Assembly (NCBI GenBank): GCA_963775975.1
Contig: CAVZKX010000002.1
Coordinates: 992,001 to 1,056,000 of the forward strand
Reading direction: 5' to 3'
Origin: JANXQG01 sp963775975
GTDB taxonomy: Bacteria > Planctomycetota > Planctomycetia > Pirellulales > Thermoguttaceae
DNA length: 64,000 nucleotides
In this document: in pieces, positions 17,236 to 26,012 of the stretch
Numbering within the stretch: the stretch's first letter is position 1
Layout of the letters: every line of letters begins with the position of its first letter
The notes under the pieces: generated by a model
What the model saw: the letters and a program-made list of their open reading frames with translations, nothing else
The model's database searches: none
What the model was told of the DNA's origin: nothing
Position numbers and translations under genes: made by a program

Positions 17236-17898
17236 CTAGACACGTGGCCCATCCACGCGAGCAAACAGTTTTGAAAGCTGCAATTCGAACCCAGGCAGGA
17301 CATCACTCCCGTTGAGCGAATCTTCGCAGTTGATTTCAGTCCACTGTGAAGGTGCCGTGAATGCTCGCGCCGTCCGAGTTTTGGGGTCGATGTACCAAAC
17401 GAGGCGCGTTCCCGCCTCGAAGTATTCGTTAAGTTTTCTCTCCATTTCGAAATCTGTATTGCCTTCAGAAAGTACTTCAACGGCAAAGTCTGGAGCAATG
17501 GCGTAGATCGCCGGTCTCTTTGCGCCAAGCGGTGGAAGTCGCTCCCAACGAATAAAGGAAACGTCTGGCGCGCGAACTTGACCGGGAATAATTTTCAGAA
17601 GTCCGTCGCCCGCCGTAAGCACGCCAATATTATTATCTTCCAGGTAGTTGTCCAGGAAGCGAATAAGCGCCGCTGCCAGCATCGATTCGTAGGTCGCCAT
17701 CGTCTTCTTCACCAAAGTCCTGTCGATCAGTTCGCAAACGAAGCCGGTTCGCGATTTGGCTTCCAATAAATCCTCGTCCGTAGCCGTGCCGGGTGGAGGA
17801 AATATAAGGATTCGGTCGTCGGGGAATCCAGGCAAATAATCGTGGACGTCGGCGATTGTAAAGTCCGAAAACGATGCGTCGAACCAGACCGTGCTCAT
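17236..17898 (-). CDS. Uma2 family putative endonuclease
   Basis: A 220-residue protein of the Uma2 (DUF820) family, a PD-(D/E)xK restriction-like fold expanded in cyanobacteria and planctomycetes. Visible marks are FVCELIDRTLVKK with the first acidic residue, RAPDVSFIRW, FAVEVLSEGNTDFEMERKL and the C-terminal AGTRLVWYIDPKTRTARAF. The biological role of the family is unknown. It is a single gene, convergent with the glucoamylase gene. Confidence 0.9.
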   Translation of the reverse strand: MSTVWFDASFSDFTIADVHDYLPGFPDDRILIFPPPGTATDEDLLEAKSRTGFVCELIDRTLVKKTMATYESMLAAALIRFLDNYLEDNNIGVLTAGDGLLKIIPGQVRAPDVSFIRWERLPPLGAKRPAIYAIAPDFAVEVLSEGNTDFEMERKLNEYFEAGTRLVWYIDPKTRTARAFTAPSQWTEINCEDSLNGSDVLPGFELQLSKLFARVDGPRV

Positions 17899-18142
17899 TG
17901 CAAACTCCGGAGAGAAGCGAGGTCTCGTAAAAGTGCTCCAACTGATTATCTTTTAGGCTATAGTGCGGCGTCAAGCCATATTGTCGCGCTGCAATGATTA
18001 CTCACTTACTCACCTATCCCCGTGCCAGGTCCTTGCTATTCGCCAGGCGGCATATCAAAATAGTAGTTTCACTTCACCGACGGCGGACCCTTGCGCGTTC
18101 GCCCCGGAGACTCTGGAGCCGACCCTGCGAGGTCGATCAAAC

Positions 18143-18430
18143 ATGAAGGTCGTGCCTTTGGGCGACAAAGTAGTCATCAAACGGCTCGAAGCGGATGGAA
18201 AGACCGCCGGCGGAATTGTCCTGCCGGACACCGCCAAAGAGAAACCTCAGCAGGGACGCGTATTATCGGTGGGCGACGGACGAATGCTGACCTCGGGCGG
18301 CCGCTTGCCGCACGAAGTCAGCGAAGGCGATCGCGTTCTCTTTCCGCGCTGGGCGGGCACGGAAGTCGAGATCAACGGGCAGGAGTTGCTAATCCTCAGC
18401 GAGGATGAGATCCTGGCGATTTCTAAGTGA
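18143..18430 (+). CDS. groES: Co-chaperonin GroES
   Basis: A 95-residue 10-kDa chaperonin: MKVVPLGDKVVIKRLEADGK start, the mobile loop GKTAGGIVLPDTAKEKPQ, and the LILSEDEILAI end. It caps GroEL. No groEL is adjacent and no CIRCE operator (TTAGCACTC/GAGTGCTAA) was found upstream, so heat-shock control of the HrcA type is not visible. Orphan groES copies separate from groEL are plausible in planctomycetes, which often carry several chaperonin genes. Confidence 0.93.
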   Translation: MKVVPLGDKVVIKRLEADGKTAGGIVLPDTAKEKPQQGRVLSVGDGRMLTSGGRLPHEVSEGDRVLFPRWAGTEVEINGQELLILSEDEILAISK

Positions 18431-18509
18431 TGCGTAGGATGGGCCTCCGAGCCCGTCCCGCGTGAAAGTTGCGGGGCAAGTAAGCCCAACTCGTCATGCT
18501 TCAAGAATA

Positions 18510-18734
18510 TTAGCTTACGAAGACCCCGCGGCTGTATTGTTTGCAGGACCAGTTTTGCCCAAAAAGTTTGACGTTTAAGGTTGCAAGCACATCGTTCCTG
18601 CCGGTGGTCATATGGCCGATCAGTGCGTCCAAAAGTCCGACACGATGACTCAGGCGGAACGCAGCAAAATCATATTGCGCACGGTTGTAATCGGCTGAGT
18701 TCGGCCAATTTTCTCGCAACCAGCGCTCTCGCAA
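18510..18734 (-). pseudogene. C-terminal remnant of a PIN-domain toxin
   Basis: About 75 codons encode a segment (YDFAAFRLSHRVGLLDALIG, then VLATLNVKLF) that matches the C-terminal half of VapC-type PIN ribonucleases, including the LLDALI helix that carries a catalytic Asp. The N-terminal half with the first Asp is absent in all frames upstream, and no antitoxin gene is present. It is probably a decayed toxin. The rest of 18431-18916 holds only a short hairpin near 18435-18456 (GGATGGGC/GCCCGTCC) and the sdhC promoter. Confidence 0.5.
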
Positions 18735-18843
18735 CAGCAGCCTGAAAACGCGAAGGCATTGCGCGGCCGCGCATTATTTAGAAGCCGATTCAACTCATCA
18801 GGGACGCGAATGTTTTGCCCCGCCGCGACTCGGCCGCACTCGC

Positions 18844-18873
18844 TTGACGCACCTGATCCCCCCGGTTTAGAAT
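18844..18873 (+). promoter_or_regulatory. Candidate sigma-70 promoter of sdhC
   Basis: TTGACG at 18844-18849 and TAGAAT at 18868-18873 are separated by 18 bases, close to the housekeeping consensus. The predicted transcript start near 18880 would leave a leader of about 37 bases before the sdhC start codon. No experimental support. Confidence 0.5.
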
Positions 18874-18916
18874 CAGTTCTGTCAATTCTGAACGTGCAAT
18901 TCCCAAACGTACACCG

Positions 18917-19786
18917 ATGTCCCAACCTAGTATGATTGCTCCCGGCGGCGGCGGTCCGAATGAGGCCATGCGGCAATCGCTGCCGGTCTTGCCGCAGCGC
19001 GAATTCGGACAGACCAGCCGCACTGATTTGTGGTGGATCACGCCCCTGGCCGTCTTTTGCGGCCTGGGAACGTTCATCGTCTATTCCACCTGGGCCGCCT
19101 TCCAAAACGCACATTACATGTCTGGCCCGTACCTCTCGCCGTTTTATTCGCCAGAGCTTTTCGGTGGCGAACACGCATGGTTCGGCCCGAAGCCCGCCTG
19201 GATTCCGGCCTGGCTGCCCTGGTCGCCGGCGTTTTTGATCCTCTGGGCCCCCGGCGGATTCCGCTTCACTTGCTACTATTATCGCGGCGCTTATTACAAG
19301 GCCTTCTGGGCCGATCCGTCGTCTTGCGCCGTCGGCGAGCCGCGCAAGTCGTACTGGGGCGAGAACTCTCTGCCGCTCATCCTGCAAAACGTCCATCGCT
19401 ACTTCATGTATCTGGCAGTGCTCTTCCTCTTCTTCCTGGCCTGGGATGTCTGGAAGGCGCTTTGGTTTGCTCAAGACGCCGCCGGCCATGAATATGCCGA
19501 TGGCCACTTGCATTTCGGCATCGGGCTTGGCACCTTGATATTGGCTGTCAACGTCTGCCTGCTCGGCGCATACACCCTCGGCTGCCATTCGCTACGCCAC
19601 CTCATCGGCGGCAAAAACGACTCGCTCTCAAAATCGCCGGCTTGTTTCAAAGCATATAACTGCGTGAGCTGCCTGAATCGCTCGCACATGATCTGGGCCT
19701 GGTGCAGTCTTATCGTCGTCGGGTTCTCCGATCTCTATATCCGCTTGTGCAGCATGGGCATCTGGCATGATTGGAGACTCTTTTAA
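18917..19786 (+). CDS. sdhC: Succinate dehydrogenase membrane (cytochrome b) subunit
   Basis: A 289-residue membrane protein with five hydrophobic segments, at about residues 40-62, 103-120, 155-185, 205-228 and 258-280. Conserved His residues (NVHRYFMYL, GCHSLRHL, RSHMIWAW) could ligate haem, and the GGFRFTCYYYRGAYYKAFW segment is characteristic of this SdhC type. It anchors the dehydrogenase and passes electrons to quinone. Its stop overlaps the sdhA start by one base (TAATG). A single large subunit replaces the separate SdhC and SdhD of proteobacteria. Confidence 0.85.
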   Translation: MSQPSMIAPGGGGPNEAMRQSLPVLPQREFGQTSRTDLWWITPLAVFCGLGTFIVYSTWAAFQNAHYMSGPYLSPFYSPELFGGEHAWFGPKPAWIPAWLPWSPAFLILWAPGGFRFTCYYYRGAYYKAFWADPSSCAVGEPRKSYWGENSLPLILQNVHRYFMYLAVLFLFFLAWDVWKALWFAQDAAGHEYADGHLHFGIGLGTLILAVNVCLLGAYTLGCHSLRHLIGGKNDSLSKSPACFKAYNCVSCLNRSHMIWAWCSLIVVGFSDLYIRLCSMGIWHDWRLF

Positions 19787-21618
19787 TGGCCGACTCTCCT
19801 AGCTTGGCCGGGTCCACGACCCACGTTTACGACGTCCTCGTCATCGGCGCGGGCGGCGCCGGCCTGCGCGCTGCCATCGAAGCCTCGGCCGCCGGCGTCA
19901 GCGTCGGCTTGGTCTGCAAATCGCTGCTCGGCAAGGCCCATACCGTTATGGCCGAGGGCGGGATGGCCGCGGCGATGGGCAACGTTGATGACCGCGACAA
20001 CTGGCGCGTCCATTTCGCCGACACCATGCGCGGCGGGCAGTACGTCAACAACTGGCGGATGGCCGAGCTGCACGCCAAGGAAGCGCCGGACCGCGTCCGC
20101 GAACTGGAAGCCTGGGGCGCGGTCTTCGATCGCACCAAGGATGGCCGCATCCTACAGCGAAACTTCGGCGGCCATCGCTATCCGCGGCTCGCCCACGTCG
20201 GCGATCGCACCGGCCTTGAGATGATCCGCACGCTCCAGGACCACGGCATCCATCAGGGCATGGAAGTCCACATGGAATGCACGATCACGTCGCTCTTGAA
20301 GGACGGCGAGCGCGTCGTCGGGGCCTTCGGCTACGAGCGCGAGCATGGCCGCTTCGTCCTCTTCCAGGCCAAGGCCATCATCCTGGCGACCGGCGGCATC
20401 GGCCGGGCGTACAAAATTACCAGCAACAGTTGGGAAGGGACCGGCGACGGACACGCCCTGGCGTACCACGCCGGCGCGGAACTGATCGACATGGAGTTCA
20501 TTCAGTTCCATCCGACGGGCATGGTCTGGCCGCCGAGCGTCCGCGGGATTTTGGTGACCGAAGGCGTCCGCGGCGAAGGCGGCGTACTGAGGAACAAGGA
20601 CGGCCGCCGCTTCCTGTTCGACGACATCCCTGAAAACTACCGGAGCCAGACGGCCGACAACGAAGAAGAAGGCTGGCGATACACGCAAGGCGACAAAAAC
20701 GCACGGCGCCCGCCGGAACTGCTGACGCGCGACCACGTCGCCCGCTGCATCATGCGCGAGGTGAAGGAGGGCCGCGGCAGCCCTCACGGCGGCGTTTTCC
20801 TCGATATATCCTGGATCAAGGAAAAGATCCCCAACGCGGCCGAACACATCAAGAAGAAGCTGCCGAGCATGTACCACCAGTTCATCCAGCTTGCCAACAT
20901 CGACATCACTGCCGTGCCGATGGAGATCGGCCCCACTACGCACTACGTGATGGGCGGTGTCCGGGTCGATGGCGACACGCAGATGTCCAACGTGCCCGGC
21001 CTCTTCGCCGCCGGCGAATGCGCGGCGGGCATCAACGGCGCGAATCGTCTCGGCGGCAATTCACTCTCCGATCTCCTGGTCTTCGGCCGCCGGGCAGGCG
21101 AATACGCGGCCAAATTCGCTCGCGAGAACTCGCTCGGGCAAGTCAATGGCGCCGAGGTCGATCAACTCGCCGCTGAAGCTTTGACGCCATTTGAGCGCGC
21201 TACAAGCGCCCAAGGTGCATTCCAAGTGCAATATGATCTCCAGGAAACAATGCAAAACCTGGTCGGCATCGTCCGCCGCGAGGATGAAATGCTGCGCGCT
21301 CTGGAATCAATCGACAAACTCTGGCAGCGTGCCCGAACCGTGGGCGTGCCCGGCAATCGCGACTACAATCCCGGCTGGCATACGGCACTCGATTTGAAGT
21401 GCCTCCTCACGGTATCTCAGGCCGTCACCCTCTCAGCCATTGAGCGCAAGGAAAGCCGCGGCGGCCATTTCCGCGACGACTGTCCGGACAAGAGCCCGGA
21501 GTGCGCCAAGTTCAACGTCGTCACCTTCCGCGGCCCCGACGGCTCCATGCAAATCCGCCGCGAGCCGCTGAGAGAGATGCCGGCGGAGTTGCAGGCGATT
21601 ATTGAGGAGATGAAATAG
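19786..21618 (+). CDS. sdhA: Succinate dehydrogenase/fumarate reductase flavoprotein subunit
   Basis: A 610-residue flavoprotein that oxidises succinate to fumarate. It shows the FAD-binding motif LVIGAGGAGLRAAIEAS, the covalent-FAD histidine region AHTVMAEGG (His52), the active-site region FIQFHPTGM, and the C-terminal ANRLGGNSLSDLLVFGRRAG. Length is normal. The start at 19786 couples it to sdhC. The iron-sulfur subunit gene is not next but 2.8 kb downstream, beyond two secreted glycan-active enzymes. Confidence 0.95.
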   Translation: MADSPSLAGSTTHVYDVLVIGAGGAGLRAAIEASAAGVSVGLVCKSLLGKAHTVMAEGGMAAAMGNVDDRDNWRVHFADTMRGGQYVNNWRMAELHAKEAPDRVRELEAWGAVFDRTKDGRILQRNFGGHRYPRLAHVGDRTGLEMIRTLQDHGIHQGMEVHMECTITSLLKDGERVVGAFGYEREHGRFVLFQAKAIILATGGIGRAYKITSNSWEGTGDGHALAYHAGAELIDMEFIQFHPTGMVWPPSVRGILVTEGVRGEGGVLRNKDGRRFLFDDIPENYRSQTADNEEEGWRYTQGDKNARRPPELLTRDHVARCIMREVKEGRGSPHGGVFLDISWIKEKIPNAAEHIKKKLPSMYHQFIQLANIDITAVPMEIGPTTHYVMGGVRVDGDTQMSNVPGLFAAGECAAGINGANRLGGNSLSDLLVFGRRAGEYAAKFARENSLGQVNGAEVDQLAAEALTPFERATSAQGAFQVQYDLQETMQNLVGIVRREDEMLRALESIDKLWQRARTVGVPGNRDYNPGWHTALDLKCLLTVSQAVTLSAIERKESRGGHFRDDCPDKSPECAKFNVVTFRGPDGSMQIRREPLREMPAELQAIIEEMK

Positions 21619-21684
21619 CACGGTAACCCGTTTCAGTCGTCACGACCCGTCGGAGCGCGCACACAAGCCCGCGAGGAGAAAACA

Positions 21685-22923
21685 TTGAAGCACACGTTTT
21701 CAGTCTTGGCTGCCGCAACGGTTCTGATGTCGGTGACATTCAGCCTGCCGGCCCACGCTCGCGCGACGGACGCAGGATCGCCAAAATTCTTCGCGCCGGA
21801 CGCTCCGGACATGCCGGCCTATATGCTGCCCAACGTCCTCACGGCTGCGGACGGGCGGAAGATCACTACGGCCGACGAATGGCGAAAGATCCGCCGGCCA
21901 GAAATCCTGGAACTCTTCCGCAAACACGTGTACGGCCGAGTTCCCTCGACACGCTATGAAAAACGATTCAAGGTTGTCAAAGAAGATCCCCGCGCGATGG
22001 ACGGGGCCGCGACGCTCAAGCAGGTCGAGATCACGATTTCCGCGGCCGGCAAGTCGCTCACCATCCCGCTCACGCTGTTTGTGCCCAATAAGGCGGCCAA
22101 GCCGGTTCCCGCCTTTCTCTTGATATGCAATCGCAGTCGCGACGACATCGACCCCACGCGCGAGAAGAAGAGCGACTTCTGGCCGGCCGAGGCGGTCATC
22201 GCCCGCGGCTACGCCGTTGCCGCTTTTTTCAATGGCGACGTCGCGCCCGACAGAAAGGATTCGTTCAAGGAGGGAATCCACGGTCTGCTAGATCGAGCAC
22301 GCCCGGCGGACGCCTGGGGAACGCTTGCGGCCTGGGCCTGGGGGGCAAGCCGCTGCCTGGATTACTTGGAGACCGACAAGGACATTGCGCACGACAAGGT
22401 TGCCATGATTGGCCACTCGCGGGGCGGAAAAACGGCGCTCTGGGCGGGCGCCGAGGACGAGCGGTTCGCTATGGTCTGCTCGAACGATTCGGGCTGCGGC
22501 GGGGCCGCGCTCAGTCGACGGCGGAATCCGCAAAAGGAGACAGTGGCCAAGATCAATCATGCCTTCCCGCACTGGTTTGACGACAATTTCAAGCTCTACA
22601 ACGATCGCGAGGACAAGTTGCCCGTGGACCAGCACATGCTCATCGCGCTCATCGCGCCTCGTGCCGTATGCGTTGCCAGCGCCGCAGACGACCTCTGGGC
22701 CGATCCTCGCGGAGAGTTTTTAAGCGCGGTCCACGCCGGACCGGTCTACCGGCTCTTCGGCAAGCAGGGCCTCGGCGAGCCGCGCGACATGCCCGCCATC
22801 GGCGTCCCGCGTCACGGCGACGGCGTCCATTACCACATCCGCGAAGGCAAGCACGACCTGACGCTCTTCGATTGGACATACTACATGGATTTTGCGGATC
22901 GAGTGTTCGGACGAAAGAAATGA
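21685..22923 (+). CDS. CE15-like glucuronoyl esterase (secreted alpha/beta hydrolase)
   Basis: A 412-residue exported protein starting at TTG, with GAGGAG eight bases upstream supporting this start. The signal peptide ends near SLPAHARA. The serine nucleophile lies in GHSRGGKTALWAG (Ser245), the G-x-S-R-x-G form typical of CE15 4-O-methyl-glucuronoyl methylesterases. The following NDSGCGGAALSRR is also typical, and the C-terminal GVHYHIREGKHDL supplies the His. The family cleaves ester bonds between lignin and glucuronoxylan. It sits between sdhA and sdhB and is coupled to the GH43 gene. Confidence 0.85.
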   Translation: MKHTFSVLAAATVLMSVTFSLPAHARATDAGSPKFFAPDAPDMPAYMLPNVLTAADGRKITTADEWRKIRRPEILELFRKHVYGRVPSTRYEKRFKVVKEDPRAMDGAATLKQVEITISAAGKSLTIPLTLFVPNKAAKPVPAFLLICNRSRDDIDPTREKKSDFWPAEAVIARGYAVAAFFNGDVAPDRKDSFKEGIHGLLDRARPADAWGTLAAWAWGASRCLDYLETDKDIAHDKVAMIGHSRGGKTALWAGAEDERFAMVCSNDSGCGGAALSRRRNPQKETVAKINHAFPHWFDDNFKLYNDREDKLPVDQHMLIALIAPRAVCVASAADDLWADPRGEFLSAVHAGPVYRLFGKQGLGEPRDMPAIGVPRHGDGVHYHIREGKHDLTLFDWTYYMDFADRVFGRKK

Positions 22924-22929
22924 ATTGAT

Positions 22930-24249
22930 ATGAGGCGCCTCGACTTAACAGTCTTCGTCTGCTTGGCCTGCACTTTTGCAACGCTCATCCTAGACGCTGC
23001 CGCGCAAGGCCGGAAGTTCGCCGCGAAAGGGAACGTGCTTTTCGACTGTCCCGATCCGGCCGTCATTCAGCCGGCGGAAAAGGGGCCGGTCTACGTCTTC
23101 GCAACCGGGTATGGCATTCCGTTCTTTAAGAGCGACGATCTTTACCACTGGGATTACGTCGGCCGGGTTTTCGCCGAGGGCACGCCGGCCTGGGCTCGGG
23201 CGGCCATCCCCGGCGGCCGCGGAGAGTGGGCACCGGATATCCGCTTCTTCAATGGCCGATACTGCGTTTACTACGCCGTTTCCACCATGGGCAGTCAGCA
23301 TTCGGTGATCGGACTGGCGACGAACCGGTCGCTCGATCCGACCGCGCGGGATTACCGCTGGGAAGACCAGGGCCTGGTGCTCGAATCGAAGCCCGGCATG
23401 ACCGACTTCAACGCCATCGACCCGGCCATGATCGTCGATCGCGACACACAGCCTTATCTATTCTGGGGCTCGTACTGGACCGGGCTGAAGGCCGCCAAGC
23501 TTGACGCAAAAACGGGAAAGCTGCCGCCGGGCGCGAAGATTGTGGCCGTGGCCGCCCGTGCGCCCGGCGTCAACCCGTCGGCGATCGAGGCCCCGTATGT
23601 CATGGAGCACAACGGCTCTTGGTATCTCTTCGTATCCTGGGACAGTTGCTGTGATGGCGAGAACAGCACCTACAAGGTTCTCGTGGGCCGTTCGAAATCG
23701 ATCCTGGGTCCTTACATGGACCACCGCGGCCGGGCGATGACTGAAGGCGGCGGAACGCTCGTGCTGGCGAGTTACGGCAAGTGGCGCGGACCCGGCCACA
23801 ACAGCGTCCTGAGCACCCGGCACGGCGATTGGATGGTCAATGCCGGTTTCGATAGTGAGCATCTCAGCCAGCGGCGCATGTTGCAGATCCGCCCGATGTA
23901 TTGGCCCAATGACGGAGGGTCGGGCGATGGCTGGCCGGTGGTCGGCGAGGCGGTCAGCGCCCCGCAAGACCTCGGCCATCCGGCCAACTCGAAGACCTAC
24001 ATTGCCGGCGACTGGACGCAATGGACCGACTACGCCGCGCCGGCGACGGTCACGTTCCGCAGCGACGGTAGCGTTTCGTCGAACGGACGAGCCGGAACGT
24101 GGCGGCTCCGCGACTCTGCGTTCGAGATCAAATGGTCCGACGCGGCCGGTTCGGGCAAGAACTCCTCGCCGATAACCTTGAACGTAAACGGGAATTCTTA
24201 TGTCGGCCGCGATGCGAATGGGAAAGTCCTATTCGCCTTGAAGAAATGA
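22930..24249 (+). CDS. Secreted GH43 glycoside hydrolase (arabinanase-like)
   Basis: A 439-residue protein with a signal peptide (cleavage after LDAAAQ) and a five-bladed GH43 domain. The three catalytic acids are visible: Asp42 (DCPDPAVI), Asp164 (FNAIDPAMI) and Glu220 (PSAIEAPYV). The architecture, with GEWAPDIRFFNGRYCVYYAV and YLFWGSYWTGL, is closest to arabinan endo-1,5-alpha-L-arabinosidases. A C-terminal beta domain of about 90 residues (YIAGDWTQWTDYAAPATVTF) follows. It starts 6 bp after the esterase stop with no clear ribosome-binding site, suggesting coupling. Together the two enzymes point to arabinoxylan or pectin side-chain use. Confidence 0.88.
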   Translation: MRRLDLTVFVCLACTFATLILDAAAQGRKFAAKGNVLFDCPDPAVIQPAEKGPVYVFATGYGIPFFKSDDLYHWDYVGRVFAEGTPAWARAAIPGGRGEWAPDIRFFNGRYCVYYAVSTMGSQHSVIGLATNRSLDPTARDYRWEDQGLVLESKPGMTDFNAIDPAMIVDRDTQPYLFWGSYWTGLKAAKLDAKTGKLPPGAKIVAVAARAPGVNPSAIEAPYVMEHNGSWYLFVSWDSCCDGENSTYKVLVGRSKSILGPYMDHRGRAMTEGGGTLVLASYGKWRGPGHNSVLSTRHGDWMVNAGFDSEHLSQRRMLQIRPMYWPNDGGSGDGWPVVGEAVSAPQDLGHPANSKTYIAGDWTQWTDYAAPATVTFRSDGSVSSNGRAGTWRLRDSAFEIKWSDAAGSGKNSSPITLNVNGNSYVGRDANGKVLFALKK

Positions 24250-24393
24250 ACCGGATATGGCAGCCAGTAAATATACATGCGTATATAATGTCGGCGGACC
24301 AAATTGGCTGTAAACTGTCCAACGGTATCTAAAAGTGTCCAGCCGCCTGGCGCCGCTTTCGGCGGCAAGAGAATAACGTGGAAATGAACTAGC

Positions 24394-25143
24394 ATGGCCA
24401 AGGCCACCTTCAGCATCTGGCGCGGCGAGAAGACCGCGGGCAAGCTCGTCGATTACACGGCCGAGGTTTCCGAAGGCATGGTCGTCCTCGACGCCGTCCA
24501 TCAGATTCAGGCCACGCAGGCCAACGACCTCGCCTGCCGCTGGAATTGCAAGGCCGGCAAGTGCGGCTCCTGCTCGGCCGAAATCAATGGCACGCCTAAG
24601 CTGATGTGCATGACGCGCATGGACACGCTGGATCTCACTCGCCCGGTCACGATCGAACCGATGCGGGCGTTTCCGGTCATCCGCGACCTGGTGACCGACG
24701 TCTCCTGGAATTTCCGGGTCAAGATGCAGATCAAGCCGTTCAAACCGCGCAAGCCCGACCGCGCCGACGGCACTTGGACTATTGCCCAGGAAGATGTCGA
24801 TCGGGTGCAGGAATTCCGCAAGTGCATTGAATGCTTTTTGTGCCAGGACGTCTGCCACGTCCTCCGCGATCACCACGAGTACGAGCACTTCATCGGCCCG
24901 CGGTTTTTCGTCTATACCGCCGCGCTGGAGATGCACCCGCTAGATACCGAAGACCGCCTGCCGGAACTCAAGCAGTCGCAAGGGGTGGGCCTCTGCAACA
25001 TCACCAAGTGCTGCACCAAGGTCTGCCCGGAACACATTACGATCACCGACAACGCGATCATACCGCTGAAAGAAAGGGTGGTGGATCGCTTTTACGACCC
25101 AGTGAAGAAGCTCTTCCGCATTCTCACGGGGAAACCGAGTTAA
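24394..25143 (+). CDS. sdhB: Succinate dehydrogenase iron-sulfur subunit
   Basis: A 249-residue protein carrying three cluster motifs: [2Fe-2S] at CKAGKCGSCSAEINGTPKLM with its final Cys, [4Fe-4S] at CIECFLCQDVC, and [3Fe-4S] at CNITKCCTKVCPE. It passes electrons from the flavoprotein to the membrane subunit. The 144 bases between the GH43 stop and this start contain no gene and no clear promoter. It may depend on readthrough from the sdhC promoter across the esterase and GH43 genes, or have its own weak promoter. Confidence 0.94.
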   Translation: MAKATFSIWRGEKTAGKLVDYTAEVSEGMVVLDAVHQIQATQANDLACRWNCKAGKCGSCSAEINGTPKLMCMTRMDTLDLTRPVTIEPMRAFPVIRDLVTDVSWNFRVKMQIKPFKPRKPDRADGTWTIAQEDVDRVQEFRKCIECFLCQDVCHVLRDHHEYEHFIGPRFFVYTAALEMHPLDTEDRLPELKQSQGVGLCNITKCCTKVCPEHITITDNAIIPLKERVVDRFYDPVKKLFRILTGKPS

Positions 25144-25208
25144 CGCCCCCCCTTTCGGCTTGAAAAGCTAAGATTGTGTGAAATCCGAATAATTCCTGGA
25201 ATCATCTG

Positions 25209-25236
25209 TTGCAATGTTTCCGCGATCTGGTATAAG
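25209..25236 (+). promoter_or_regulatory. Candidate promoter of the RRM protein gene
   Basis: TTGCAA at 25209-25214 and TATAAG at 25231-25236 are 16 bases apart. The transcript would carry a leader of roughly 120 bases before the start codon at 25367. A long structured leader is common for cold-inducible RNA-binding proteins, but no known riboswitch or cold-box could be recognised in it. Confidence 0.45.
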
Positions 25237-25366
25237 CTACCTATGAATGTTGGTGGCCAATGGGGCTACCTTTTCGGGGAACTGAGGTGAAATCCGCGGG
25301 ATACCCGGTGTGATGATGAGCGTGCGCCGTAACACAGCGGCGCCATAAGTAGGAGTTCCGTAGGGA

Positions 25367-25753
25367 ATGTCGAAGAAATTGTTTGTGGGCGGATTAAGCT
25401 GGGGTACGACAGATGACGGCCTTCACGGAGCGTTTTCGCGATTCGGCGAAATCGTCGAGGCGAAGGTCATCACGGACCGAGAAACGGGCAGGTCCCGGGG
25501 TTTCGGATTTGTCACCTTTGCTAATGACGAAGGCGCCACGAGCGCCGTCACGGAAATGAACGGAGCGGAGTTGGACGGCCGCACGATCAAGGTCAACGAA
25601 GCCGAAGACAAGGGCTTTCGGCCCGGTGGCGGCGGTGGTGGTGGCGGCGGCGGTGGTGGACGCGGCGGCCGCGGTGGCGGAGGCGGCGGCTACAAAGGTG
25701 GCGGCGGCGGACGCGGCGGCGGCGGCGGACGCGGCGGTTACGACCGCGGCTGA
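25367..25753 (+). CDS. Glycine-rich RRM RNA-binding protein
   Basis: A 128-residue protein with one RNA-recognition motif (RNP2 LFVGGL at 5-10, RNP1 RGFGFVTF at 44-51). A tail of about 40 residues made of Gly with scattered Arg, Lys and Tyr (RGG-like) starts near residue 85. Such proteins in cyanobacteria and planctomycetes bind single-stranded RNA and often respond to cold. AGGAG lies about 11 bases before the ATG. The Gly tail is coded by GGC/GGT triplet repeats, so its length may vary between strains. Confidence 0.93.
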   Translation: MSKKLFVGGLSWGTTDDGLHGAFSRFGEIVEAKVITDRETGRSRGFGFVTFANDEGATSAVTEMNGAELDGRTIKVNEAEDKGFRPGGGGGGGGGGGGRGGRGGGGGGYKGGGGGRGGGGGRGGYDRG

Positions 25754-25868
25754 TCGCCACCTTGACAGTTCGCCACTGTTGACGATTGTCCGTTTCAGTG
25801 CTTTGCATTCTCCGCGGTACGCTTTGTCGCGTCGCGGGCGAGTGGAAGCTATTGACTGAACTTGCATG

Positions 25869-25904
25869 AACGCTCCCGTGAGGCATCCGCTTTGCGAGAG
25901 CGTT
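25869..25904 (+). terminator. Weak hairpin downstream of the RRM gene
   Basis: AACGCTC at 25869-25875 can pair with GAGCGTT at 25898-25904 across a 22-base loop, followed by a short T-rich run. It may end the RRM transcript. The long loop makes this uncertain. Between it and the next start lies TATAAT at 25973-25978, a possible -10 box for the downstream gene. Confidence 0.25.
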
Positions 25905-26012
25905 TGCGTTTCAGCGTCTGCCTTTCAGTGTCTGCCCTTCTTGGCGATAATGCGTTATCGGCATACGCGCGATATAATGCATCCATCGCTCACTAACCTG
26001 GAGGCTCCAGCC

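Noticed and set aside
17963..18142. N-terminal extension or CIRCE operator of groES
   Set aside because: Upstream codons are not GroES-like, the ATG at 18143 gives the exact family start, and no TTAGCACTC/GAGTGCTAA repeat is visible.
18650..19588. 312-residue minus-strand frame over sdhC
   Set aside because: Antisense shadow of the well-supported sdhC gene, with no recognisable domain.
25237..25366. Riboswitch or cold-box in the RRM gene leader
   Set aside because: The leader is long, but I could not match it to any known structured RNA; covariation search would be needed.
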